Below, one piece after another: positions 8,829 to 17,792 of a stretch of DNA of 64,000 nt. Below the pieces are notes generated by a model, which saw only the letters and a list, made by a program, of their open reading frames with translations, was not told the DNA's origin and made no database searches. A program made the translations under genes and the position numbers. Source of the stretch: Methanosarcina siciliae T4/M. Lineage in GTDB: Archaea; Halobacteriota; Methanosarcinia; Methanosarcinales; Methanosarcinaceae. The number at the start of each line of letters is the position of its first letter. Within the stretch, counting starts at the first letter, position 1. The DNA lies in NCBI RefSeq assembly GCF_000970085.1, contig NZ_CP009506.1, forward strand, positions 1,860,001 to 1,924,000. The letters are read 5' to 3'.

Positions 8829-11333
8829 TCATACATGAAACTTTATCCCGGTATGGTTCAGCAACCTGTAAGCCTGGACTTTGATAAAATCTGTTATAAT
8901 GAAGGCAGTCAACGCATATCCCCAGACGAAAAGGGCAAGGTTCCAGCCCATTGCAGGAAGCAGGAATCCGTACACGGTTATGAGTGTGGCAATGATCTGT
9001 GTAACTACCACAGCTGCGAATAAGATTTTGGCCGGTTTTACCGACCAGAAGTGGCCTTTTGTCCTTGCCACAAATATTGTTAAATGACCCGCTACGGAAA
9101 GCTTCAGGTATATGAAAGACTGGAGGATTTCGTGGCTAAGCTGAAAAGTATGGAGGCCTATGTAAAGGATCCCGAATGAACTTATGACCCCGATAACTCC
9201 GAGAAGGGTTGCCATACTCAGCAAAATTCGCATGTCCCATTTTTCCGGCAGATCGGAGTATTTGACGTTATCGTAAGCAATAGTCATTATTGGGGCATCA
9301 TTTAGAAGTGCCAGCAAAACTATCATCAGGGAAGTAACGGGATAGAACTTAAACGCAAGAATTGAAAATGTTATGAAAAGCAGGACTCGAATCGTTTCGG
9401 TAATACGGTACAGGGCATAATTATTCATCCGCTGGAATATCTTACGGCTTTCTTTGAGTGCATTGACAATGGTAGAAAGCCCGGGTTTTGTCAGCACGAT
9501 GTCGGCAGCGGACTTGGCTGCGTCCGTAGCCCCGGAAACAGCAATACCCGCATCGGCTTTTTTCAGGGCTGGTGCGTCGTTGACCCCGTCTCCGGTCATG
9601 CCTATGATGTGGCCCCTGTGCTGTAGCAATTCCACGATATGGTACTTATGTTCCGGGAACACCTGGGCAAAACCATCTGCAGTTTCGACTATTTCCTCTG
9701 CTTTTCGGTCGGGCAGATCCAGAAAGGCCGTTGCAAGCATGATATCCGGTTTTAAGTTTACCTGCCTGGAAATCTCCTTTGCAATAGCAAGATGGTCGCC
9801 TGTAATCATTTTTACGTCCACGCCCATGGCCTGTGCGGTCCTGATGGTTTCTGCCGAATCATCACGAGGAGGGTCGTAGAGAGCAAGAAGCCCCGCAAAA
9901 TGCCAGTTTCCCTGAGCATCGGTTCGACCAACTCCCAGAGCCCGGTACCCTCTGGAAGCAAACTCGTCAACGTATTTCTCAACCTGAGACCCTACTGTAT
10001 TCTCACTGTCATCCGTGGTAACTTTGCTATCAATGGTAATTTTACTGGTTACGGAAGCTTCACTGTCCATGAGAGCCGAAACGACCTGAGGCGCCCCTTT
10101 TGTTACCAGGAACCTATTGCCAGCCGAGTCCTCTACTTCGGCTTCCGTCCTTTTTGAAACCGGGTCAAACGGCTTGAACGAAAGTACCCTGTAACTCCCG
10201 GCAAGTTCGGAAAAACCCTGCAGTGTTTTTGTTCTGGCGAGAACTGCATCATCAATCGGGTCCCGGTCCTCTTCCCTTGAAGCCAGGTTGGCAAAGAGAA
10301 GTACATTGTTTTCGGAAAAATCCTGAAAAGGGTTTATTTCGGTCAGAACAAGCTCGTTTTTGGTAATGGTCCCGGTCTTATCCGAACACAGGATATCCAT
10401 TCCTGCCATTTCTTCAACAGCCGCCAGCTTACTTACGATAGCTCCATCCCTGGCCAGGGTAACTGCGCCTACTGCCATGCTTACCGACAGGACTGCAGGC
10501 AAGGCGGCCGGAATTGCTGCTACTAGCAGGACAAGAGCAAACTGGAAAAATTCAAGCAGGCTTTCATGACGGAAGAGCACCGCAAGGAAAGTAAAGGCAA
10601 CAAGGACAAGGGCAAAAACAATAAGGTAGTCTCCTATTTTGATGACAGCCCTCTGGAAATGGCTCCGGGTTTTAGCCTCTTCTACCAGCCTCGCAGTTTT
10701 CCCAAAGAAGGTGTTCATACCGGTTGCAACTACCAGCGCATCCATTTCTCCCTGCCGGATAACCGAACCCGAGTATGCGACATCGGACATGTGCTTTTCC
10801 ACAGGGAGGGATTCTCCTGTCAATGCGGATTCATCGACAAGCAGGTAATCTCCTGTAATGAGTTTGACATCTGCAGGGCAAATATCTCCAAGCCGGAGTC
10901 GAATCACATCTCCGGGTATTATTTCATTTGCGGATATTTCAAGCCATTTGTTGTCGCGTAGGACCCTTGCTCTCAAAGCCAGTTTCTGCTTCAATAACTC
11001 AATAGCATTATCGGCTTTGTGTTCCTGCCAGAAGCCCACTGTTACATTCAGCAGCAGCAAAGTAAGAATAATTGCAAAATCATCCCATCGATGCAGGATT
11101 CCCGACAGTATTACTGCAATCTCGATCATCCAGGGAATAGGCCCCCAGAAATAGCTCAAAAACTTGACGAGTGCACTGGTCTTCTTTTCCGTAATTTCAT
11201 TGGGCCCGTATTTTTGAAGCCTCTCTTTTGCTTCCGAATCGGTAAGCCCTCTTTCACTTGAAGATAGCTTCTCCAGGAGTTCGGTTACAGATGCTTCTTT
11301 TGCTTCATCAGTACTTGTTATACTTTGATTCAT
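8829..11333 (-). CDS. Plasma-membrane-type H+-ATPase (P-type, class IIIA)
   Basis: 834-residue P-type ATPase. Signatures are the actuator motif LTGESLPVEK, the phosphorylation site CSDKTGTITKNE near residue 318, and the hinge MTGDGVNDAPALKKADAG. About ten membrane segments are expected, with pairs before the actuator, around the phosphorylation domain and a C-terminal bundle. It lacks N-terminal metal-binding domains and the PEGLP motif of Ca2+ pumps, and matches the fungal/plant proton-pump group also seen in some methanogens, so it probably moves protons across the cell membrane. I prefer the ATG at 11333 with GGGGATCG upstream; a GTG at 11348 would add five residues. Confidence 0.92.
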   Translation of the reverse strand: MNQSITSTDEAKEASVTELLEKLSSSERGLTDSEAKERLQKYGPNEITEKKTSALVKFLSYFWGPIPWMIEIAVILSGILHRWDDFAIILTLLLLNVTVGFWQEHKADNAIELLKQKLALRARVLRDNKWLEISANEIIPGDVIRLRLGDICPADVKLITGDYLLVDESALTGESLPVEKHMSDVAYSGSVIRQGEMDALVVATGMNTFFGKTARLVEEAKTRSHFQRAVIKIGDYLIVFALVLVAFTFLAVLFRHESLLEFFQFALVLLVAAIPAALPAVLSVSMAVGAVTLARDGAIVSKLAAVEEMAGMDILCSDKTGTITKNELVLTEINPFQDFSENNVLLFANLASREEDRDPIDDAVLARTKTLQGFSELAGSYRVLSFKPFDPVSKRTEAEVEDSAGNRFLVTKGAPQVVSALMDSEASVTSKITIDSKVTTDDSENTVGSQVEKYVDEFASRGYRALGVGRTDAQGNWHFAGLLALYDPPRDDSAETIRTAQAMGVDVKMITGDHLAIAKEISRQVNLKPDIMLATAFLDLPDRKAEEIVETADGFAQVFPEHKYHIVELLQHRGHIIGMTGDGVNDAPALKKADAGIAVSGATDAAKSAADIVLTKPGLSTIVNALKESRKIFQRMNNYALYRITETIRVLLFITFSILAFKFYPVTSLMIVLLALLNDAPIMTIAYDNVKYSDLPEKWDMRILLSMATLLGVIGVISSFGILYIGLHTFQLSHEILQSFIYLKLSVAGHLTIFVARTKGHFWSVKPAKILFAAVVVTQIIATLITVYGFLLPAMGWNLALFVWGYALTAFIITDFIKVQAYRLLNHTGIKFHV

Positions 11334-11689
11334 TAAAACGATCCCCACAAAACACTTCGACCCTCTACTCCCTAAAATTACATTTTCTTAATTAACATAA
11401 GGTCATTTTTCTATCTATAGCCTGCGATCCATAGCCCGTTGACCAAAATATTCAAAAAAATGATAAAGGTTTTCAGTGCTGAGCCCGGCAGGAAGATCCA
11501 TACCATCTTCACATAAAAGACGGTCCTTTCCAGACTGCAGGATTTTTAACGGGCTCATTTTTCCTTGAAGTAAACTCTTCTCATTTCATCAGTCAAGATA
11601 TTTTCTAGTATTAATAAATTTGCTAGCTTCAGGAAATGAAAGTTCTGATCAGACCCGGGAGTAGTTGTTTAATCACAAGTTATGAAATG

Positions 11690-11745
11690 TCTCCGTAAGC
11701 TTGTCCGGCAGCCCCCTCAAAAAAACATAAAGGTAGTAAAAGAAG
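11690..11745 (+). repeat. Dispersed repeat module B, copy 2
   Basis: TGTCTCCGTAAGCTTGTCCGG then CAGCCCCCTC and an A-rich run followed by AGGTAGTA. It matches 1003-1045 with several changes, and lies about 150 bases before a module A copy, in the same order as in the 1.0-1.3 kb region. Confidence 0.55.
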
Positions 11746-11887
11746 CAGAGAGCATCGTTCCCCCGGTAACTTTTTGAGACAGATTAAGCCGGGCAATTGC
11801 CGTAAGCGAGGGGAACTACCATCCCAGCTTACGTATCGTTTTTATGAAATTGCAGCAATAAAAAAAAGCTGCAACTACTTTATATGC

Positions 11888-11990
11888 AAGCGAGCGAAAA
11901 GAACAACGGGCTGTTGTGATTACATCGAAACTAAAAGAAAAATCATAGATTTTTCTGTCCCGAAGCAAAACTCGGGAAGCGAAACTCAGG
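11888..11990 (+). repeat. Dispersed repeat module A, copy 3 (long form)
   Basis: GCAAGCGAGCGAAAAGAAC, then an inner block with CTGTTGTGATTACATCGAAAC that matches the copy at 1196-1300, then TCCCGAAGCAAAACTCGGG and a partial second copy of the ending. Two endings in tandem are also seen in the copy near 19570. Confidence 0.65.
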
Positions 11991-12055
11991 ATGAAGATCT
12001 GCAACTTTGCTAGAAGAAACCAGAAACAGGAAATGATAAATTAGAAAACAGAGTA

Positions 12056-12241
12056 TTAGAAAGCTGCATCAACGTAATCTACGGGTCTTTTGAAAACAGC
12101 TGTGATCATGCCGTTTTCGTCAATCTCGTTTGAAAACCTGATCAGCTCCCAACCTTCAACTCCCAGGCTGTTAAGATCTTCTTTTGCTTTTGACCACTCA
12201 CTGAACCTAATCTCTTTAACATCGTATTCCCAGATGGTCAC
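12056..12241 (-). CDS. Small DUF4177-like protein
   Basis: 61 residues: a short beta-alpha-beta-beta pattern, beginning WEYDVKEIRFSEWSKAKEDL, then LGVEGWELIRFSNE and ITAVFKRPVDY. The pattern (strand, helix, EGWELV strand, strand ending FKR) is that of the DUF4177 family, small proteins of unknown role. No membrane segment or signal peptide is present. GAGATGAATAGAAG lies upstream of the ATG. It stands alone between two long gaps. Confidence 0.65.
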   Translation of the reverse strand: MTIWEYDVKEIRFSEWSKAKEDLNSLGVEGWELIRFSNEIDENGMITAVFKRPVDYVDAAF

Positions 12242-12601
12242 TTCTATTCATCTCCAGTAAAATTGGGTTAATATTATACTATATATTAACTGGTGGAATC
12301 TTCTATATGTATCTTTTTAAAAAATAGATTTGCGATTAAATCAACTTTAATTGATTCCAACCAAAAACCAGCTTTCGGTTCTGCAGCAGAAACCGTATAC
12401 TTCCGTAGTAGTTTAAAAACAGGCAAATCCAGACGTAAAGCTGAAGGGCTGAGCATAAGACGAGTGTAAAATTGCTCCTGAACCCCGGGGAACAAAGTTT
12501 TCAACCTCAAATCTTACATTTGGGACGTGGGTTCATATGAATAAATAGGAGTTTTTAACTTTAAAAGTCCAATTCTCAGGCCCCATTCTCAAGCCTGCTC
12601 T
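12242..12601. other. Intergenic region, nothing recognised
   Basis: About 360 bases. A minus-strand open frame at 12286-12510 exists, but its protein has no recognisable pattern and no good ribosome binding site, so I do not call it. The region may contain the 3' end of the ABC transporter transcript. Confidence 0.35.
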
Positions 12602-13381
12602 TCAGGCGATTTCAAGCTGCCTCAGAGGCACGACATACGGGACTTCGGCATGTGTACTTATACGAGCTTCAACCCCGTAGACCTCTGCTATGTTTTCGGA
12701 GGTGAGCACCGCACACGGGGAACCTGCAGCAATGATTTTTCCCTGCTGCATCATAATTATACTCTCCGAATATCTGGAAGCCAGGTTCAGGTCATGGACT
12801 GCCATGATTGCTGTGACCTGTTTTTCCCGTACAAGCTTCCGTACAGTTTCCATAACGTCCAGCTGGTGCCAGATATCAAGGTTGCTGGTCGGCTCATCCA
12901 GGAGAATTACTCCTGTCTCCTGAACAAGAGCCCTTGCAATCAAAACTTTCTGCTGCTGCCCCCCCGACAGTTCATTGAAAATAGAGAGAGACAGGTCTTC
13001 GATCCCAAGCATTTCCAGAACTTCCCAGACTTTTTCTTCATCTTTTTTGCCGTCGAACCAGCTGAGATGAGGGCGTCTTCCCATCATCACTGTCTCAAAA
13101 ACGGAAGTAGGGAATACCCGGTTCGAACTCTGGGGAACATAAGCCAGGTTTTTTGCAACTTCCAGCCGACCCATCTGCTTAATGTCCTTGTCGTCAACAA
13201 TAATCTTCCCGGTTTTTACATTAAGGATCCTGTCGATACATTTCAAAAGTGTAGACTTTCCGGCCCCGTTGGGGCCTACAATGCTGACCAGGCTCGAAGC
13301 CCCGATCTCAAGGCAGACATCTTTCAGGATATTAGTGCCCGTATACCCGAAGACTAAGTCTTTTACCTGCAACTTTACCAT
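12602..13381 (-). CDS. ABC transporter ATP-binding protein (iron/cobalamin/metal-chelate type)
   Basis: 259-residue ATPase of the FecE/BtuD family that powers the permease encoded just upstream. Walker A is GPNGAGKSTLL near residue 38, the Q-loop LAYVPQSSNR near residue 81, the ABC signature LSGGQQQKVLIARAL near residue 136, Walker B VILLDEPTSNLD near residue 158, and the switch His is in AVHDLNLASRY near residue 190. I chose the ATG at 13381 because GAGGAG precedes it at good distance and the protein then starts directly with the first strand. It is the last gene of the cluster 12602-17417. The substrate is not shown by this gene. Confidence 0.92.
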   Translation of the reverse strand: MVKLQVKDLVFGYTGTNILKDVCLEIGASSLVSIVGPNGAGKSTLLKCIDRILNVKTGKIIVDDKDIKQMGRLEVAKNLAYVPQSSNRVFPTSVFETVMMGRRPHLSWFDGKKDEEKVWEVLEMLGIEDLSLSIFNELSGGQQQKVLIARALVQETGVILLDEPTSNLDIWHQLDVMETVRKLVREKQVTAIMAVHDLNLASRYSESIIMMQQGKIIAAGSPCAVLTSENIAEVYGVEARISTHAEVPYVVPLRQLEIA

Positions 13382-13458
13382 CTTAGCATCTCCTCTTTCC
13401 ACTCCTCATTCCATCCTCTTCTTCCATTCCTTCTTTCACAATTCTCCTGCGTTCCGTA

Positions 13459-14553
13459 TCACCAGAATTCTTTTCTTTTCCTTTTCAGGATGAGGTACAT
13501 GAAAAATGGGACTCCAAGAAGCGAACTGGCAATGCCTGTGGGAATAATCGTAGGCCTTATGATGTTCATACCCAGAGCATCAGCAGAAATCAGGATAAGA
13601 GCTCCCAGAATGCCGGAAGCAGGGAACAAATACCTGTGGTTGGACCCAATGACCATCCGGGCCATGTGGGGAGCAACGAGTCCGATAAAGGCAATTGTGC
13701 CCGTAAAGCAGACAATTGTTGCCACAAGCAGACTTGCAAGCAGCATACTGAATATCCTGACCCTGTTTGCATCGACCCCAAGGCTTTTTGCGCTCTCGTC
13801 TCCTGCGGTCATAATGTTCAGGTCTCCTGCCTTCAGGTAAATAAAGGGTAAGCAAACTGCAAAGAGACCAAACATCAGAGGAAAGTTCCTCCAGGAAAAA
13901 GCCGAAAGATCTCCCATACCCCAGCTTACCATAATCCTGAGCTGTTCATCAGTTGCAAAGTACTGAAAAAGGCTGCTGAGTGCACTGAAAAGGTAATTTA
14001 CAGCTATGCCTGCAAGAATCAGAGTCTCGGAACTTGCCCCTCTAAGGCTTGAAAGAGATATGATAAAAAGAGAACAGAGCATGGCAAACAAAAATGCATT
14101 TCCCACCAGCAGGTAGGGCCCACTTATGATTCCAACTCCGAGAACGGCTGCAACCGCAACCCCGAAATGAGCCCCTGCGGAAATCCCGAGAGTAAAGGGG
14201 CTTGCCATTGGGTTTTTCAGGACAGCCTGCATCACACAGCCGCAGACTCCAAGCCCGAACCCTGCAAGAAGCCCGCCCACTATCCTGGGGAAACGGATGT
14301 TCCACACAATCTGGACAGGGAGGCTATCCGTGGCAAAGTAGCCGGGGATAAACCTGTCAAGCAGGATGCGGTAGACTTCAAGGACTGAAATATCAAGAGG
14401 GCCTATTGTTATGATGAAACCTGAGAGGAATACGACCAGAAAAAGGAGAAAGACCATGAAAAGAAGCTTTTTCCCTACATAGCGGCGGTAGGCTGACCTG
14501 CTGGAAAAAGTTCCTTCCATACCCGGGGTCGGCTTTCCCGGAAAGCTTCCCAT
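13459..14553 (-). CDS. FecCD-family ABC transporter permease
   Basis: 364-residue integral membrane protein with about ten predicted helices. Hydrophobic segments begin at about residue 30 (LLFMVFLLFLVVFLSG). The family's conserved regions NIRFPRIVGGLLAGFGLGVCG, NPMASPFTLGISAGAHFG, and the late TGTIAFIGLVAPHMAR are all present. This family moves iron siderophores, heme, cobalamin or related chelates. GGGAGGAG sits 7 bases before the ATG, so the start is firm. It follows the substrate-binding protein by 48 bases and precedes the ATPase by 77, consistent with one operon. Confidence 0.93.
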   Translation of the reverse strand: MGSFPGKPTPGMEGTFSSRSAYRRYVGKKLLFMVFLLFLVVFLSGFIITIGPLDISVLEVYRILLDRFIPGYFATDSLPVQIVWNIRFPRIVGGLLAGFGLGVCGCVMQAVLKNPMASPFTLGISAGAHFGVAVAAVLGVGIISGPYLLVGNAFLFAMLCSLFIISLSSLRGASSETLILAGIAVNYLFSALSSLFQYFATDEQLRIMVSWGMGDLSAFSWRNFPLMFGLFAVCLPFIYLKAGDLNIMTAGDESAKSLGVDANRVRIFSMLLASLLVATIVCFTGTIAFIGLVAPHMARMVIGSNHRYLFPASGILGALILISADALGMNIIRPTIIPTGIASSLLGVPFFMYLILKRKRKEFW

Positions 14554-14601
14554 TATTTTCTCCTCCCTGAAACTTTCGACATCATTTCCCGCTTTGAATT
14601 A

Positions 14602-15876
14602 TCAGTAAACATCTTTGGGAAACTCCTGATAATCAGTGATGGCCGTAAAGACTCCGTCAACTCCAAAAAGTTTTTTATATATGTCGTTCCCTTCCTTTTC
14701 CAGGTCAAGGTCTTTGAATTCCTCGGGGTGGAGGCACTTGGCCATATACATCATGTTCAAAAGGCTGCGGTCAAGAGGCCGGCCTCTGGAATAAGGGTAG
14801 AAGCAGTCGTACACATTCCCGTTTTTCACAGCAGGGATCCCGGACAGTTCCGGGGTTTCCATTACGAAGTCTTTGCCGGTCTGGTTATCCCAGCTGCTCC
14901 AGGCAACGAAAATATATTCAGGAGCCCAGGCAACGATCTGTTCAGGGGCTACGTTGATATTTTCTCCGGTACAGTCCTTTGCAAGGTTGTTTCCCCCTGC
15001 AATGGTAAGGGGTTCATACACTGCTTCTGTCCTTGTAAAGTCCCTGCCTTCTACGGAATCGTAGAACCCCTTTTTTGCTCCTCTGGGAGCGAAGTAAACG
15101 GTCGGGATTTCACTTTCGTCAAGCTGGTCTGTCACGGATTTTACCATATCAACTTTAGACTGGACAAAGTTTTCAAGGTCTTCTGCCTCCGCTTCCCTGT
15201 CAAGCACCTCACCCAGGAGACGAATCTGGATATAGTTCTCCTCAAAGGTAAAACCGAAATCAGCATCCACACAAGGGCATCCGACCTTTTCTTCCACCAG
15301 GTCTCCACGGTTGTACCCAAGGCTATCGAAGACCACATCAGGTTTCAGAAGAGCCATAGTCTCATAATCAATCTCACGACGCGTATTAGTTTCGGGAAGT
15401 TCATCAAGCTGACCGCCACCGTAAATTTGCAAAGCCTCCCAGGCTTTGGGGGCAAGCTTGTTTCCTTCCTCATCCTTCGGGAGTACGCTGCTTCCCCTTG
15501 TGGCCTCATCCGTTGACACCATTTTTTCCAGATCCCCTAACGCGATAACTATTCTGGAATTGTCAGGATTCGTAGTTATGATCCTCTCGACAGGCCTGTA
15601 AAAAGTCACCTGGCGGTCGCTCATGTCAGTAAGCGTTTTTGGCCTTCCATCCCAGAATATATAAACGAAAGCCGCATCTCCGATATCGTCCAGGGAATAG
15701 CTTTCGTCCCCGAGCATGTAGGCACAGACAACAGCCGAGAGTTCTTCTTTACTTATCTCGTTGTCCTCCCCGGCACAGGGGAGTTGAGTCGAGGACGCAG
15801 CAGCAGGGTTCATCAGGAGCAGTAAAGGAGTTAAAAACAACAACAGCAGGGTAAAGCGCAAAAAGGTCCTCTTCAT
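14602..15876 (-). CDS. ABC transporter substrate-binding protein with N-terminal EF-hand/dockerin-like segment
   Basis: 424 residues. A signal peptide (MKRTFLRFTLLLLFLTPLLLLM, then NPAAAS) exports it to the cell surface. Residues about 35-85 (EDNEISKEELSAVVCAYMLG, then DDIGDAAFVYIFWDG) resemble a single dockerin-like helix-loop repeat. From about residue 88 a metal-chelate-binding fold begins with ERIITTNPDNSRIVIALGD and runs to the C-terminus. There is no lipobox cysteine, so anchoring is not by lipid. Its ATG overlaps the TAA of the upstream surface-protein gene (TAATG), showing tight coupling. The ligand is unknown; iron chelate, corrinoid or another metal complex all fit. Confidence 0.88.
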   Translation of the reverse strand: MKRTFLRFTLLLLFLTPLLLLMNPAAASSTQLPCAGEDNEISKEELSAVVCAYMLGDESYSLDDIGDAAFVYIFWDGRPKTLTDMSDRQVTFYRPVERIITTNPDNSRIVIALGDLEKMVSTDEATRGSSVLPKDEEGNKLAPKAWEALQIYGGGQLDELPETNTRREIDYETMALLKPDVVFDSLGYNRGDLVEEKVGCPCVDADFGFTFEENYIQIRLLGEVLDREAEAEDLENFVQSKVDMVKSVTDQLDESEIPTVYFAPRGAKKGFYDSVEGRDFTRTEAVYEPLTIAGGNNLAKDCTGENINVAPEQIVAWAPEYIFVAWSSWDNQTGKDFVMETPELSGIPAVKNGNVYDCFYPYSRGRPLDRSLLNMMYMAKCLHPEEFKDLDLEKEGNDIYKKLFGVDGVFTAITDYQEFPKDVY

Positions 15877-16520
15877 TATTTATTCCCCCCAATTTTTCCT
15901 TTTGAAACCTGAATACGGGATACAAACAGACAGGAAAGAAGGGAAAGCAAGGTAAGGCTCGTTCCGAATCCCGGAGCCGAAGCCTCGGACTCTTCTTTAT
16001 TTTCGGCATCGGTTCCACTGGCAGCTTTTACATTTCTGCTTTCTATATCAGAGGCAAGTGTATTGGAATCGAATACGGATTCCCAGCGTTCTTTTCCTTC
16101 ATCAAGCTCCTGGGTCTGTACCAGAAGATCAACCCACTGTCCTTCAAAGCCGTCTTTTCCCTTTGCAGAAGAAGCAACGACCCTGTATTTGATTTCTGTT
16201 ACGTTAAGCGCAGAAAAAGCTATTTTTCCGTTTTCCCGGTCCACCTGAAAATAGGCAGCATCCGACACTTCCTCATCATTTTCCGGAAACTGAAAGCCTT
16301 CAGGGATTTTCTCTACTATTCCCACAGCCAGAGGAAGCTCTCCGTCGATGTTCAGGGTTACTTCCATCGGTTCCCCCCCGGAAAATGCATCAGGCACGTC
16401 TCTAGTAATACTTTTTACATTCACATGTCCTGCTGCAGCTCCTGTGGGAAGAAAGGCAAGCCCCAACAGGAAAAGGAAAACGCAGGGAAGAAAAAACTTC
16501 TTCATTCTCTGCGCATCCAT
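15876..16520 (-). CDS. Surface protein with PGF-CTERM-like sorting signal
   Basis: 214 residues. A signal peptide follows MDAQRM (KKFFLPCVFLFLLGLAFLP, cleaved near AAAGHV). The middle, about residues 30-150, is beta-rich and resembles a surface adhesion or cohesin-like domain, with PDAFSGGEPMEVTLNID. An acidic Ser/Ala-rich linker leads to APGFGTSLTLLSLLSCLF followed by basic residues, the layout of a PGF-CTERM archaeosortase signal. I chose the ATG at 16520, which has AGGAT upstream. It overlaps the substrate-binding protein start by one base, so it is probably a surface component of the same uptake system, perhaps partnering the dockerin-like segment. That pairing is inference. Confidence 0.75.
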   Translation of the reverse strand: MDAQRMKKFFLPCVFLFLLGLAFLPTGAAAGHVNVKSITRDVPDAFSGGEPMEVTLNIDGELPLAVGIVEKIPEGFQFPENDEEVSDAAYFQVDRENGKIAFSALNVTEIKYRVVASSAKGKDGFEGQWVDLLVQTQELDEGKERWESVFDSNTLASDIESRNVKAASGTDAENKEESEASAPGFGTSLTLLSLLSCLFVSRIQVSKGKIGGNK

Positions 16521-16652
16521 TCTATCCTTATTTTTCGTTTTCCAGTTATATAGTCTATTTTCAAGCCGTCTGCCCGGCAGCCTATAGGGCAGTCCAGAAA
16601 CCCGTTTATTCATTGTAATTCCCTTTCCCGAAACATTCTTCCTTGAATTATT

Positions 16653-17417
16653 TCAGGTCCAGTCCCCGGAAATAAGGAAATCGGCAACAGCTCCTATTTC
16701 CGGGAGGTCCACGTTCAGCTCTTCTCCTGCAAACCCTGCCCGGAAAACATCCATATCCGATGGCACTGAAGCCAGGACATGAGTCTTATCCACGGTTTCA
16801 AGCATAAAATGGGTCCCGATTTTGTCCGCACGGTTGAGAATGAAATACAGGGGTTTTCCGGCTATTTCTGCAAGCTGTCTTATTTTCTCTGAAAGCCTTA
16901 TGGATTCATAGGAAGGATCAAGCACCATCAGTAAAAGGTCACAACCCTCCTCAACACCTCTCCCGAAATGCTCGATACCAGCTTCGGTGTCCACAAGCAC
17001 CAGGTCTTCGGATGTGGTTTCAATGTTTTTCAGCAGGTGCTTTGCCAGCGCACCCATAGGACAGGCGCATCCCTCCCCGAAATCATGAATTTTTCCTACA
17101 ACCATCATTTTTATGTTCCCATTCGACACCGTGTAAGTCTCAGGAATTTCAGATATTCCCCATTTCTCATCAAAAATGCTTGCAGCTTCCCCACTCTGAA
17201 AAGCTTTCATCATTTTTTCTCCCAGGGCCTTCTTTCCTCCCAGGTAATTCATGAAATCTTCCGGCATTTCAACCCCAAGCTGCCTGTGCAGCCCGAAGTT
17301 CGACTCATCGCTGTCCACCACGAGCACATTGTACCCCTTTCTTGACATTTCCTTTGCAAGCAGGGCAGTAATCGTACTTTTGCCACTTCCACCTTTTCCG
17401 CATACAAGAACTTTCAT
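16653..17417 (-). CDS. CooC-like MinD-family ATPase (metal-cluster maturation)
   Basis: 254-residue deviant Walker ATPase: VCGKGGSGKSTITALLA at residue 6 with the signature Lys, VLVVDSDESNFGLHRQLG near residue 35, and LVLVDTEAGIEHFGRGVEEG near residue 140. CEGCACPMG-like GEGCACPMGALAKHLL near residue 117 is the Cys pair typical of CooC proteins, which bind nickel or zinc at the dimer interface and help load Ni into CO dehydrogenase. Here the gene heads a metal-uptake cluster and not a CODH operon, so it may be a paralogue serving the imported metal. GAGAGGT precedes the ATG. Confidence 0.85.
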   Translation of the reverse strand: MKVLVCGKGGSGKSTITALLAKEMSRKGYNVLVVDSDESNFGLHRQLGVEMPEDFMNYLGGKKALGEKMMKAFQSGEAASIFDEKWGISEIPETYTVSNGNIKMMVVGKIHDFGEGCACPMGALAKHLLKNIETTSEDLVLVDTEAGIEHFGRGVEEGCDLLLMVLDPSYESIRLSEKIRQLAEIAGKPLYFILNRADKIGTHFMLETVDKTHVLASVPSDMDVFRAGFAGEELNVDLPEIGAVADFLISGDWT

Positions 17418-17792
17418 TTTTGGACCTCTCTTTGAACTTTATTGTTTCAATAAACAAAGAAAGTTTTCAATTTTGGATATACATCCAATTAATTTTGTAT
17501 ACAACATCCGATTAATTAAGTACTAATTAAAATTCAGAGCAATTGAATTAGCATTTGTTGTTAATATTTTTTAGATTTTTATGCTCGAATATGAAAAAAG
17601 GTTCAAGATTTATAAAACTTTCGAAATATTCTCCTTCTAAAACTAAGTGTCCTTGGATTAGTCAATTGATAATTTCCGGAATCCCGAAGGAAATCTCTTA
17701 GCTTTTCTTTCCTGCGCCGCAGGGATCTAAAGAGCGGCCCCGACCGGAAAAACACAACCTTCAAGCCAGCCCGGCAATTTAGAAAATAGAAT
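17418..17792. other. Intergenic region: promoter side of the uptake cluster
   Basis: About 375 bases. The part next to 17417 holds the promoter region of the CooC-like gene and a pair of direct repeats (17481-17517). The rest is AT-rich with no gene. A minus-strand open frame near 17603-17809 overlaps amrS and looks non-coding. Confidence 0.45.
17475..17517. promoter_or_regulatory. Direct repeats and short palindrome upstream of the metal-uptake cluster
   Basis: ACATCCAATTAATT (17481-17494) and ACATCCGATTAATT (17504-17517) are direct repeats 23 bases apart with one mismatch. The first overlaps a palindrome GGATATACATCC (17475-17486). They lie 58-100 bases upstream of the CooC-like start, where a regulator of the cluster could bind. 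Confidence 0.4.

Larger units (their letters stand above)
11334..12055. other. Long intergenic region with composite repeat
   Basis: About 720 bases with no convincing gene. It holds module B (11690-11745) and a long-form module A (11888-11990). The rest is AT-rich and includes the H+-ATPase promoter region on the minus strand just above 11333. Confidence 0.45.

Noticed and set aside
8829..11333. Heavy-metal or K+-transporting P-type ATPase
   Set aside because: There is no N-terminal CxxC domain, no CPC motif in the membrane part, and the overall layout follows the proton-pump class.
12286..12510. Minus-strand open frame of 74 codons upstream of the small DUF4177-like gene
   Set aside because: There is no ribosome binding site and no recognisable motif; base composition is that of intergenic DNA.
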